A DNA stretch of 18,226 bases from an uncultured Chloroflexota bacterium (GTDB taxonomy: Bacteria > Chloroflexota > Dehalococcoidia > UBA3495). This document shows, one piece after another, positions 1 to 7,408 of this stretch. The notes beneath the pieces are model-generated. The model did not search any database. It was not told the DNA's origin and saw only the letters and a program-made list of their open reading frames with translations. Position numbers and translations under genes: made by a program. Within the stretch, counting starts at the first letter, position 1. The number at the start of each line of letters is the position of its first letter. The stretch spans positions 1 through 18,226 of the forward strand of contig CAJXEF010000020.1 of assembly GCA_913052545.1 (NCBI GenBank), read 5' to 3'.

Positions 1-73
1 CCCATTCCACTAATTACCACTCCTTCCTTATCATGGGTTGCATTACATCATTCAACAGGTATGATAAATAGAC

Positions 74-121
74 AAAAATAAAGGGGCACCCCCATTTAAA
101 TGGGGGTGCCCCTTTATTTTT
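74..121. terminator. Perfect 48-bp palindrome, probable bidirectional terminator
   Basis: The two 24-base arms are exact reverse complements with the centre between 97 and 98. The core is G+C-rich (positions 83-93 against 102-112) and is flanked by A-runs on the left and T-runs on the right, so each strand would give a stable hairpin followed by a U-rich stretch. It lies 19 bases beyond the stop codon of the minus-strand binding-protein gene and would end that transcript. It could also end a plus-strand transcript arriving from outside the window. Bases 1-73 show no gene. Confidence 0.85.
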
Positions 122-139
122 TAACTTGATATCGCTTTT

Positions 140-1873
140 TTAGTCGCTAAACCTCATGCTACTTACCCTAATAGCTGGGTCCAATCTGGGCTCCCATAGC
201 AATTTCGGATCAGCAGCATAAATCATAGGAAGATCGAAAAGAGGTATGAACAGAACATCATCATGGAATGTATCTGCTAACGCCTCCAGAAGTCGTTGCC
301 GTTCCTCACCTGACGCCTCTAACGCAGGGACCACCTGATCTTGTATGCCGCCCGGGCTCGTATCACAAATAAGCGACCTTATACCAAGACAGCTCATGTA
401 GTATCTAACCTGACGACCAAAGTCCAGGGTCTCATTAGAAGGTTGATTCCCAGTCAGGTCTGCGTGCGGGCAGTCGGCACCACCCTTAGCAAGAGCTGCA
501 TCCATATCCGCTTTGGTGATTTCGTCTTTATCGGGATCCCGTCCTGATGCAGCCACTACTTCTTGAACTGCTTTACCTACCGCACACTTACTCATGCTAG
601 ACCTAATTGATGGTTCAACTATATTAAGTTCTGCGGAGATTCCTACTTCCTTCCAGTATCCAACGAGAGCTTCCGCAACCTCTACTTGCTTGGGAACACG
701 AGCCCCCCGGCTCATTATGGTAATAGTATTTTTCGGGTCGTAGCCGGCTTCTGAGAGAAGTTGCTTCGATAAAGTAGGGTCATATTTATAGGGCGCAGTG
801 TTTCTCTCACTAGCACCAATAATGCCTGGCCATATGATATTCCCTCGGCATGTGGTGTAACCACTATAAAGCTCTTCGACTAGTTCTTGACAGTTAATAG
901 CATGTACCATCGCCTGACGAACCTTTTTCTTCTTCATCTCAGGATGCCATACAGTGTCAGTAGTAAGCGAATAGCTTTCTGCAGAGGAACCAAACCTAAG
1001 CTGCTCTGGCGATAGAGAGCCAATCCCATCAATACCTATATCCCAGCCCATGTCAGCCTCACCGGCTTTAACCATCGCTGCAATTACCGTGGGCTCATTA
1101 CGCCAAAGCCAGGTTATATTCTTGATAGTTGGTTTCTGGAATTCGAAATGATCTCCGACAGGAACGTAATCCTCATAAGCTTCCTGCTTAATAGAAACCC
1201 CTGCGTCCCATGACACATGTTTGTATGGGCCAAAACCCACACTCTCCCTGATCGTTACATCTTCTGAGTTGTTCGCATGCCATTCTGGCGCCTCAAAGTT
1301 TAAGAAAAAGGAAGTATTGGGGAATATCGGGCAAGCTTCTTCACAATTGAGGTTGACAGTGAAATCATCAACCTTTTCAGCAGTGTAAGCTCCCGTATAA
1401 TTTATACTTCCACCCCCTGAGCTAGGATTCCCTTCAGATGCGAAACTGTAGAGGGCAGCATCAGCATTCCATGCCTCACCGTTATGGAATTTGACACCCT
1501 CGCGCAATTGAAATTGCCAGGTATCCTGGTCTATCTGCTTCCATCCGACTGTGCCACTCGTCGGCACAATCCTCAGGTCATCTCCCGATTGCCAAGTTAA
1601 TGGATCCTGTAGATTCGCTCTGGTAATCGCAGCGTTAAGGGCAGCACCAATTGAATGTCGTGATCCTAACGCTATCGGTTCCTCTGGCACCACCAGAATA
1701 ATATCGTCCCTAACGGAGGCGACTGTAGCTGGCTCTGACACTTTTGCAGTCTCAGGCTCAGTAGAACTTGGCGCAGCATCAGGAGCAGCCGCACCACCGC
1801 ACGCTAGAGCCAAAACTAGGATGCTTCCCAGCAAAGCCAATAATACGATTTTCGTCTTAACCACCAATTTCAT
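140..1873 (-). CDS. ABC transporter substrate-binding lipoprotein, family 5 (peptide/opine/nickel type)
   Basis: This is an extracytoplasmic solute-binding protein of the SBP_bac_5 (DppA/OppA-like) family, 577 residues, a normal length. A signal segment (residues 8-24) leads to Cys25 in ALAC-GG, the predicted lipid-anchored N-terminus; Ala at -3 is less typical of a lipobox. A Glu/Thr/Ser-rich linker follows to about residue 56. Family landmarks are the DDLRIVP...TW.F.LREGVKFHNGE.W.A stretch (99-138) and the KKVRQAM motif near 317. Eight mature-domain cysteines (177, 181, 328, 342, 430, 468, 495, 503) all recur in the paralogue at 2147-3916, suggesting disulfides. The ATG start has AGAGG 7-8 bases upstream. 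No permease or ATPase gene is nearby, so partners must be encoded elsewhere. The ligand cannot be read from sequence; a peptide, opine or similar small organic solute is the family expectation. Confidence 0.9.
   Translation of the reverse strand: MKLVVKTKIVLLALLGSILVLALACGGAAAPDAAPSSTEPETAKVSEPATVASVRDDIILVVPEEPIALGSRHSIGAALNAAITRANLQDPLTWQSGDDLRIVPTSGTVGWKQIDQDTWQFQLREGVKFHNGEAWNADAALYSFASEGNPSSGGGSINYTGAYTAEKVDDFTVNLNCEEACPIFPNTSFFLNFEAPEWHANNSEDVTIRESVGFGPYKHVSWDAGVSIKQEAYEDYVPVGDHFEFQKPTIKNITWLWRNEPTVIAAMVKAGEADMGWDIGIDGIGSLSPEQLRFGSSAESYSLTTDTVWHPEMKKKKVRQAMVHAINCQELVEELYSGYTTCRGNIIWPGIIGASERNTAPYKYDPTLSKQLLSEAGYDPKNTITIMSRGARVPKQVEVAEALVGYWKEVGISAELNIVEPSIRSSMSKCAVGKAVQEVVAASGRDPDKDEITKADMDAALAKGGADCPHADLTGNQPSNETLDFGRQVRYYMSCLGIRSLICDTSPGGIQDQVVPALEASGEERQRLLEALADTFHDDVLFIPLFDLPMIYAADPKLLWEPRLDPAIRVSSMRFSD
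715..772 (-). repeat. 58-nt tract identical to 3284-3341 (copy A, inside the binding-protein gene)
   Basis: The reverse complement of these 58 bases is identical, base for base, to 3284-3341 in the divergent paralogue. Both encode the segment around LSKQLLSEAGYDPKNTIT. Identity stops at synonymous differences on both sides (a773 versus the equivalent of c3283, and a714 versus the equivalent of c3342). Elsewhere the genes differ at many third codon positions, so this looks like a conversion tract rather than simple purifying selection. Confidence 0.85.
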
Positions 1874-1929
1874 CTATTTACCTCTCATATTGCATCTCAT
1901 TTTCTGTTATCAGGGATACATTGTATAAA

Positions 1930-1958
1930 AGAATACATTCATCGGATGGCTTATTCAA
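1930..1958 (-). promoter_or_regulatory. Possible promoter of the minus-strand binding-protein gene
   Basis: Read on the minus strand, TTGAAT (1953-1958) and TATTCT (1930-1935) are separated by 17 bases. Each matches four of six bases of the bacterial -35 and -10 consensus. The -10 box lies about 57 bases upstream of the ATG at 1873. The match is modest in an A+T-rich spacer and could be chance. Confidence 0.3.
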
Positions 1959-2033
1959 GTAATTTTTATTATAAATGTACCAATTTTTGAGGTTATTGAT
2001 TATCAGTCGTAGATGCAATGCAAATGTTGCTTT

Positions 2034-2132
2034 ACGAAATTCGTTGTTTTAGTTGTAAATATATTATCAGAAAGTTGTTGTAACTTTAGTTATTTACATG
2101 TAACCTCATAAATATACGATTAATTGATCGTA
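2034..2132. promoter_or_regulatory. Cluster of inverted repeats between the divergent binding-protein genes; candidate operators and promoter
   Basis: Four dyads lie in about 100 bases: ACGAAATTCGT (2034-2044, perfect), AAAGTT-5-AACTTT (2071-2087), TTACATGTAA (2094-2103, perfect) and TACGAT-6-ATCGTA (2115-2132). A possible plus-strand promoter overlaps the last two: TTTACA (2093-2098), 16 bases, TACGAT (2115-2120). The dyad at 2115-2132 would then cover the -10 box and likely start point, ending 3 bases before the AGGAG ribosome-binding site (2136-2140). This arrangement would suit repression of the plus-strand gene. Short dyads are common in A+T-rich DNA, so function is unproven. Confidence 0.35.
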
Positions 2133-2146
2133 ATCAGGAGATCAAT

Positions 2147-3916
2147 ATGATAAACAAGATATCCTTTAAACCAGTGATATTGGGTTCTATAGCTATACTC
2201 ACAGTTCTGCTGGTCGCATGCGGCGGGGCAGCTGCACCAGCAGCGGCTCCACAAATACAGAAGGCAACTTCAACGCCGCCCCCTGCATCTACGCCAACTC
2301 CAGCCCCGATCGCCACTGCAGCTCCATCCGGAGTGACCTCAGCTAAGGATCAGATAGTACTCGTAGTCCCGGAAGAACCAGTCAATTTAGGCTCATTCGG
2401 CACCATCGGCGCTTCATTGAATGCAGCCGTAACCAGGGCTAATTTGCAAGATCCGTTAACCTGGCAGTCAGGGGATGATCTACGGATTGTACCAACGAGC
2501 GCCACGGTAGGTTGGGAGCAAATGGACGAAGATACCTGGCGATTTAAACTCAGGCAAGGGGTTAAGTTCCATAACGGCGAAGAATGGAATGCCGATTCAG
2601 CTGTGTATAGCCTAGGTTACCAAGGTAGTCCCACATCGGAAGGAGGAAGTATTAACTACACCGGTGCTTACGATGCGGTAAAAGTAGACGATTACACGGT
2701 TGATATAACTTGTAAGAACCCGTGTCCTATCTTCCCTAGCACATCATTCTTCGTGGATTTTGAAGCTCCAGAATGGCATAAAGGCGCATCAGAAGGAGAT
2801 GCCTCTAGGCAGAGCATCGGATTCGGTCCATACAAACATGTTAGTTGGGAATCAGGCGTCTCGATTAACCAGGAAGCTTACGAAGACTATGTCACTGTCG
2901 GCGATCATTTTGAATTCCAAAAAGCTCAGATTCAAAATGCGAAATGGGTTTGGCGCAGTGAACCTACAGTTATTGGAGCAATGATTCAAGCCGGCGAGGC
3001 CGATATCGGCTGGGATCTTGGAGTAGACGGTGTTGGGTCACTACCCAAGGAAAATTTACGTTTTGGTTCCTCGGCTGAATCATATGCACTTACTACCAAC
3101 ACGGTCTGGCACCCGGAGTTGAAGAAGAAAAAAGTACGTCAGGCTATGGTTCATGGTATCAACTGCCAGGAGTTAATTGAAGAATTATACAGTGGTTACA
3201 CAACATGCCGGGGTAATATCATATGGCCCGGCATTATTGGTGCCAGTGAGCGAAACACTGCTCCCTACGAATATAACCCTACCTTATCGAAGCAACTTCT
3301 CTCAGAAGCCGGCTACGACCCGAAAAATACTATTACCATAACGAGCCGAGGTGCTCGGGTGGCCAAACAGGTCGAAGTATCCGAGGCTCTTGTTGGATTC
3401 TGGGGTGACATCGGTATGAACGTTGAACTCCAGATTGTTGAACCATCTATAAGGTCAGCAAGAACCAAATGTGGTATTGGTAAGGCTGTCCACGAAATAA
3501 TGACCGCTTCAGGGCGAGATCCCGAGACTGATGATCCTACTAACGAGGATTTCCAGGCAGCTATAGATAAGGGCAGTGCTGACTGTCCATCTGGAGACCT
3601 TTTCGGCAATCAGCCTTCCAATGAGACTCTAGACTTTGGCAGGCAACTACGCTACTACATGAGCTGTACTGGCATTAGGTCCCATATTTGTGACCCGAGC
3701 CCGGGCGGAATCCAGAGTCAGATTCCAGCAGCGTTGGCAGCGTCTGGTGAAGAACGGCAGAGATTGCTAGAAGTGCTAGCGGACAAATTCCACGATGACG
3801 TGTTGTTTATACCTCTCTTTGATCTGCCGGTGATTTACGCTGTTAATTCGGACCTGAACTGGGAGCCTAGGTTAGACCCTAATATCAGAATTAGCGGAAT
3901 GTGGTTTAGTAAATAA
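2147..3916 (+). CDS. ABC transporter substrate-binding lipoprotein, family 5; close paralogue of the divergent gene
   Basis: This 589-residue extracytoplasmic solute-binding protein belongs to the SBP_bac_5 family. The signal peptide ends in a canonical lipobox LVA-Cys25. A Pro/Thr/Ala-rich linker (about residues 29-65) replaces the Glu-rich linker of the divergent paralogue. After the linker the two proteins align almost without gaps and share most residues, including all eight mature cysteines and the KKKKVRQAMVH and GNIIWPGIIGASERNTAPY segments. The ATG start is supported by AGGAG at 2136-2140 with a 6-base spacer. A strong palindromic terminator follows at 3939-3987. No transport permease or ATPase is encoded nearby, so this pair may serve one transporter with related ligands or differ in expression. 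The ligand is not predictable from sequence alone. Confidence 0.92.
   Translation: MINKISFKPVILGSIAILTVLLVACGGAAAPAAAPQIQKATSTPPPASTPTPAPIATAAPSGVTSAKDQIVLVVPEEPVNLGSFGTIGASLNAAVTRANLQDPLTWQSGDDLRIVPTSATVGWEQMDEDTWRFKLRQGVKFHNGEEWNADSAVYSLGYQGSPTSEGGSINYTGAYDAVKVDDYTVDITCKNPCPIFPSTSFFVDFEAPEWHKGASEGDASRQSIGFGPYKHVSWESGVSINQEAYEDYVTVGDHFEFQKAQIQNAKWVWRSEPTVIGAMIQAGEADIGWDLGVDGVGSLPKENLRFGSSAESYALTTNTVWHPELKKKKVRQAMVHGINCQELIEELYSGYTTCRGNIIWPGIIGASERNTAPYEYNPTLSKQLLSEAGYDPKNTITITSRGARVAKQVEVSEALVGFWGDIGMNVELQIVEPSIRSARTKCGIGKAVHEIMTASGRDPETDDPTNEDFQAAIDKGSADCPSGDLFGNQPSNETLDFGRQLRYYMSCTGIRSHICDPSPGGIQSQIPAALAASGEERQRLLEVLADKFHDDVLFIPLFDLPVIYAVNSDLNWEPRLDPNIRISGMWFSK
3284..3341 (+). repeat. 58-nt tract identical to 715-772 in inverted orientation (copy B)
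   Basis: This is the partner of the tract at 715-772, lying in the equivalent codons of the paralogous binding-protein gene. All 58 bases match, including about 19 third codon positions. The codons immediately 3' already diverge at several silent and non-silent positions; the codons 5' stay moderately similar back to about 3210. The inverted arrangement about 2.5 kb apart would allow pairing between the copies. Confidence 0.85.
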
Positions 3917-3938
3917 GCTCACTAGTCGACCACCTTTC

Positions 3939-3987
3939 CCACAGAATCAAAAACTCCTGTCCGGGACAGGAGTTTTTGATTCTGTGG
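3939..3987. terminator. Perfect 49-bp palindrome, probable bidirectional terminator
   Basis: Two 24-base arms pair perfectly around a single centre base at 3963. The inner core ACTCCTGTCC/GGACAGGAGT is followed by a TTTTTGA tract on the plus strand and the mirror-image tract on the minus strand, so the inner hairpin alone would act as a terminator in both directions. The outer CCACAGAATC/GATTCTGTGG arms extend the dyad beyond the U-tract, which a simple terminator does not need. It starts 22 bases after the stop of the plus-strand binding-protein gene. Confidence 0.85.
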
Positions 3988-4037
3988 CTACATCCGAATA
4001 CTTAAAAATGGACCCCAACAGAAAATTTCGATCTCAA

Positions 4038-4066
4038 TTGGTAGTCCACTATAACAATCATATAGA
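4038..4066 (+). promoter_or_regulatory. Possible promoter for the small membrane protein gene
   Basis: TTGGTA (4038-4043) and TATAGA (4061-4066) are separated by 17 bases, each with four of six consensus matches. It lies in the 160-base spacer between the upstream terminator and the gene at 4148, giving a leader of roughly 75 bases. The call rests on spacing and a moderate match only. Confidence 0.3.
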
Positions 4067-4147
4067 CGTACCAGAAACAAAATGTTTTAATTAGATCCAA
4101 TGTATACCCTCATCCTGTAAAGAAACGGATCCTTGGAGTTATATAAG

Positions 4148-4588
4148 TTGGTTGACAACAGCATCTACGCTTGGACTGTGCCATTTGGTCGAATAATAGC
4201 CGGATTTCTGGTTGGGCTTATGCTTGGGATCGTGGGCGGATGGCTAGCGGTAATCATTTACGCGATGGCGGGGTTTCCTTGGTCCATGGAGGTCCAACGA
4301 AATTTTTATTTGATCTGGATAGGTATCGGCGCCGGGACAGGTGCCTACAGTGGATGGATGAATTTAAATGCGAGAAAATTCCTGATCTTTGGTCTCGCAC
4401 TCGTAGTCATAGCAGGAGGCGTAGCCGGCGCATATGTTGGATTAGTGTACGGGTCGATTGCTGAACCCACTTACCTTGGAAAACGATATTCGATTGACAG
4501 CGCCATACATTTTGGAGCCCCAATAGGCGGGATTCTAACAGCCACGGCAGTGGGGGTATTCAAACATCTGTTTAAACTTGATAATTAA
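4148..4588 (+). CDS. Small glycine-rich integral membrane protein, unknown function
   Basis: I do not recognise this 146-residue protein. It has four hydrophobic segments (about 14-41, 52-71, 78-102 and 119-137) rich in Gly/Ala, with short polar connections and a short basic C-terminus, so it should sit in the cytoplasmic membrane. The first segment contains a dense Gly pattern, as seen where helices pack closely. The frame opens at a TTG at 4133, but the TTG at 4148 is preferred: GGAG at 4135-4138 lies 9 bases before it, whereas nothing convincing precedes 4133. It ends only 13 bases from the convergent membrane-protein gene at 4602-5102. No catalytic motif is visible. Confidence 0.7.
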   Translation: MVDNSIYAWTVPFGRIIAGFLVGLMLGIVGGWLAVIIYAMAGFPWSMEVQRNFYLIWIGIGAGTGAYSGWMNLNARKFLIFGLALVVIAGGVAGAYVGLVYGSIAEPTYLGKRYSIDSAIHFGAPIGGILTATAVGVFKHLFKLDN

Positions 4589-4601
4589 GGCTTTGGAAAT
4601 A

Positions 4602-5102
4602 TCACCGGGGATTTCCCTCCTTGTCCTCGGGCTCATTTTGCCCCATGGTAAACCACCTGCGTCTCACTTCTGGCCTGCCAAGATTTTGCCTTGAAACATA
4701 CCCGAGTAGTCGACTGATCCCGATATAATTAAAATCCTCACCCAGCCAAGTGTCCAGGGCTGCCCACATCGAATAAACAAATAATAGGAATGCTCCAAAA
4801 GAGAATAAATTACTTATTGTATTGAGGTCGTCCACTAAGTAAGCTGTGACCGCGCAAACAAGTAACAATAGTTGGATGACGGAAGCCTGCATGCCTTGAT
4901 AAGCACCCCAGGCTCTACCCCGTCTACGGAAAGATCGAGCGATCATATAGGAAAGCACAGGGCAGCCAAGTAACGACCAGGGTAGATTCAGCAACAGGAT
5001 AGTTATAGGTATTCCAACAAAGGCTACACTACCATGTGCTATTGCCGAACCCCATCTCTCAATCCTAGGATATTCCTGTATCTCTTCCTCAAATCTTGAC
5101 AT
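4602..5102 (-). CDS. Membrane protein of unknown function, DUF4870-like
   Basis: This 166-residue protein has an acidic N-terminus, four hydrophobic stretches (about 17-40, 42-55, 69-90, 97-118) and a charged C-terminal tail ending in Glu/Asp/Lys-rich residues. The order of elements is reminiscent of the DUF4870/Tic20-like family of small membrane proteins: a polar Arg-rich turn (RRRGRAWGAYQGMQAS), two hydrophobic helices, then a Trp/Ala-rich helix and an aromatic segment (F-N-Y-I-G-I-S-R-L). That assignment is by eye and tentative, and no function is known for the family. The start is the ATG at 5102; the upstream sequence has only a weak AGAG as ribosome-binding site. It is tail to tail with the gene at 4148-4588; a weak 6-bp dyad (4595-4616) overlaps its 3' end. 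Confidence 0.7.
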   Translation of the reverse strand: MSRFEEEIQEYPRIERWGSAIAHGSVAFVGIPITILLLNLPWSLLGCPVLSYMIARSFRRRGRAWGAYQGMQASVIQLLLLVCAVTAYLVDDLNTISNLFSFGAFLLFVYSMWAALDTWLGEDFNYIGISRLLGYVSRQNLGRPEVRRRWFTMGQNEPEDKEGNPR

Positions 5103-5333
5103 TTTTTACTCTAAAACACCGTGCCAGCCCCAATATTCTATATGTAGATGTAACCATGTCAAATTTCAACCTCGGTAACCTTGTTGCAGGAAATTAACGA
5201 TAGGTTCTTGAATTGTTCCCCAATCATACCGTGGATAAGAACATATGACTCTATTGCCTCTTTTTAAATTGAAGGATAGGATGAGGTATAGATTGCATTG
5301 ATAACAGGGACCTTGGAGCCGAATTTGAATCTA

Positions 5334-6209
5334 ATGAGCGAAACAATACATCCTCCTGAAGAGAAATGGGTTTCAGTAAATGATATAGACATCTGCTACC
5401 TTGACTGGGGCGGTGAAGGTGAACCTTTACTGGCCTTACATGGCCTAGCCTCGTCCTCTCATTGGTATGATTTGGTGGCTCCAAACCTCCAAGCAAAATA
5501 TCATGTGATAGCTCCTGACCAAAGAGGCCACGGTAAAACCACTCAGGCCGATAGTGGTTACGATTGGGAAACGTTAGCTTCCGATGCAATCGCTCTACTC
5601 GATACATTAAATATCTCAAGTGCATCCGTGTTTGGACATTCTTGGGGTGCTACGGTTGCATTAAATGTAGCTGCGCGATTCCCAGACCGCGTTACACATC
5701 TCGGATTATTAGATGGAGGTTTCTCCAGTAATCCTACGTCTATGGGGACATGGGAAGACTTTAAAATAAGAGCAAAACCACGAGATGTATCGGGCACAAG
5801 GGAAGAATTCTTGTCCCGTTTGCGGGAGCAATTATCTTTCTGTTGGAATGAAGATGTCGAGCGTATCGTTCAAACTATGGTATATGAAGATAAATCAGGC
5901 CAAATTAATGACATATTACGCCCGGAGAACCATCAGCAAGTGATGCGAGCTATATGGGAAGAGCCAGCTGCTTCTGCCTACAACAAGGTAAGTTGTCCAA
6001 CCATTTTAATACCCGCTAGACCAACCAGAAGACGAGCCAACTCAGAAAGAGCATTGCTTAAACAAGAAGCTGTTAAATATGCTGAGCAAACAATTCCTAA
6101 CTGCCAGGTCGAATGGATTTTAGAAACGGTCCACGACCTCGGGTACCATAAACCGCAAGAATTATCCCTCGTAATGGAGAATTTTTTAAATCCACCGCAA
6201 TCTCCCTGA
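5334..6209 (+). CDS. Alpha/beta-fold hydrolase
   Basis: This cytoplasmic alpha/beta hydrolase (291 residues, usual family length) shows the expected order: LLALHGL at 34-38 (oxyanion-hole HG), DQRGHG at 62-67, the nucleophile elbow GHSWG with Ser103, and a late His in TVHDLGYH (His267, with His272 as alternative). The usual acid after strand 7 is not obvious, since ILIPARPTRRR has Arg where Asp is common; Asp127 in LLDGG may serve instead, as in hydrolases with the acid after strand 6. The substrate is unknown: ester, lactone or C-C bond cleavage are all possible. Start is uncertain: the open frame extends to TTG 5298; ATG 5334 is chosen, but TTG 5325 has GGAG (5315-5318) at a better 6-base spacing. 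It is a monocistronic unit converging on the MaoC-like gene. Confidence 0.87.
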   Translation: MSETIHPPEEKWVSVNDIDICYLDWGGEGEPLLALHGLASSSHWYDLVAPNLQAKYHVIAPDQRGHGKTTQADSGYDWETLASDAIALLDTLNISSASVFGHSWGATVALNVAARFPDRVTHLGLLDGGFSSNPTSMGTWEDFKIRAKPRDVSGTREEFLSRLREQLSFCWNEDVERIVQTMVYEDKSGQINDILRPENHQQVMRAIWEEPAASAYNKVSCPTILIPARPTRRRANSERALLKQEAVKYAEQTIPNCQVEWILETVHDLGYHKPQELSLVMENFLNPPQSP

Positions 6210-6248
6210 AAAATCGGAAAGCCAGTTTAACCCGCAAATGTACCATCA

Positions 6249-7238
6249 CTAACCAGCGACCAAAGTAGCATCCGCAAGACAAACCAGTTCTCCTAGCTGA
6301 TTAATACCTTTAACACGACAATCTAAAAATCGTTTCAACTCCTCTTCGCGAATTTTTGTCACTTCGCCAGTGAAGTTGACCACATCTCCGGCCTTAAAAG
6401 GAGTGATCGCTCTCATTAATAACTTGCCACCGCTGTAGAAAGCTTCGGGTGGAAAAGTTCTTTGGAGCATTTGGTCGACATAAGACATGGTAGACGGTCC
6501 GGCATTCACGGCCCCTCCAAAGATATTCTGTCGTGCAAATTCTTCATCCGTGTGTATGTTACTAGTGCTCGGAACACCCGCCAGCCTTAAGGCGTCTTTA
6601 CGAAGGATGACTTCAGTACTCTCAGTGATAACCAGAGGTGTCAGCGAATCCCCGACCACTAAATCCGGATATTCGCTAGCTCGGCCATTAGTCTTTATCT
6701 CTTCCTCGACCTGCCCGGAAGGTTGGGCAGACTGACCTTGAGGTGAACGCTGACCCTTGGCATAATCGAATATGCAAGTATAATCGTATTCCGCTACTCT
6801 GATCGCCTCTTGATTCAAAGCTCCCACACGGAACGTTACGAACCTACTCCCTCGGCGCTCATATTTCTCTAGAACTCTTCTAGATCCAGTGATAATATCT
6901 CCTTCGAAAACCGGAGCAAACCAACGAATCTCACATTTCGCGAAAGGTGTCTGCCGTCGGGCTATCGACGAACGTTCCAGGGCGACGAATCCAGAAGATT
7001 CAGCGATGTTTTCCCTTAACAAAGGAGCATAAGTAATCACCATGGTTGGCATGGCGGTTAATGGATTATTAAACGAATCATAACCACCTGTTTTTTGGTA
7101 AAACGATTCCTCATTTTGTGACGCGGCCGCATATTCTACGATGTTTTCCGCAGTTAAGGTCACTTGGGTATCTGTTCCAGTTTGACCCGACTCAACTGCA
7201 TCATAGTCCCAAAGTCTCTCTAGATTATTATCTGTCAT
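6249..7238 (-). CDS. Double-hotdog MaoC-like acyl dehydratase family protein
   Basis: The 329 residues hold two hotdog-fold halves: an N-terminal FAS1-dehydratase-like region (about 10-157), a Gln/Glu/Ser linker (162-185) and a C-terminal MaoC half (190-329) with FARQNIFGGAVNAG at 234-247. Family members hydrate or dehydrate enoyl/3-hydroxyacyl thioesters with an Asp-His dyad, usually written G-D-x-N-P-x-H. Here the C-terminal half keeps Asn227 and His229 (S-N-I-H) but has no Asp in the preceding loop (GVPSTS), which also looks two residues longer. The N-terminal half has SQNEESFY at the equivalent place. Activity is therefore uncertain; it may use another acid or act as a binding protein. 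The ATG at 7238 has AGAGGA just upstream. It is divergent from the reductase at 7409, which suggests, but does not prove, a shared acyl or hydroxy-acid pathway. Confidence 0.85.
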   Translation of the reverse strand: MTDNNLERLWDYDAVESGQTGTDTQVTLTAENIVEYAAASQNEESFYQKTGGYDSFNNPLTAMPTMVITYAPLLRENIAESSGFVALERSSIARRQTPFAKCEIRWFAPVFEGDIITGSRRVLEKYERRGSRFVTFRVGALNQEAIRVAEYDYTCIFDYAKGQRSPQGQSAQPSGQVEEEIKTNGRASEYPDLVVGDSLTPLVITESTEVILRKDALRLAGVPSTSNIHTDEEFARQNIFGGAVNAGPSTMSYVDQMLQRTFPPEAFYSGGKLLMRAITPFKAGDVVNFTGEVTKIREEELKRFLDCRVKGINQLGELVCLADATLVAG

Positions 7239-7350
7239 GACATTCCTCTCTATACACTAAACTATCAAATACAAATCCGAGATTTAGATTTATTCATAAT
7301 AACAGGGTTCCTATTATCAGAACTCGCTATATTCTAAATAGCATCATGTC

Positions 7351-7379
7351 TTGCATGCTGCTAATGACTAATCGATAAT
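7351..7379 (+). promoter_or_regulatory. Possible promoter of the hydroxyacid reductase gene
   Basis: TTGCAT (7351-7356), a 17-base spacer and GATAAT (7374-7379) lie 30 bases upstream of the ATG at 7409. The -10 box matches five of six consensus bases and the -35 box three. The implied leader of about 20 bases would just include the AAGGA ribosome-binding site at 7394-7398. Confidence 0.38.
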
Positions 7380-7408
7380 AAGCGAAATTATTTAAGGATA
7401 TTGAGAAA

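Noticed and set aside
341..1928. Plus-strand open frames at 341-547 and 1551-1928
   Set aside because: They lie antisense to the well-supported binding-protein gene; their translations show no family features and have no ribosome-binding sites worth noting.
3988..4147. Possible tRNA or small RNA gene in the spacer before the small membrane protein
   Set aside because: No cloverleaf, CCA end or stable hairpin could be found; only a weak promoter match is present.
4126..5318. Shared CCTTGGAG word upstream of two genes (4131-4138 and 5311-5318)
   Set aside because: The shared part is a ribosome-binding site plus a few bases; flanks differ, so it is most likely chance.
5251..5625. Minus-strand open frame of 124 residues
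   Set aside because: It is antisense to the start of the alpha/beta hydrolase and has an Arg/His-rich composition typical of shadow frames.
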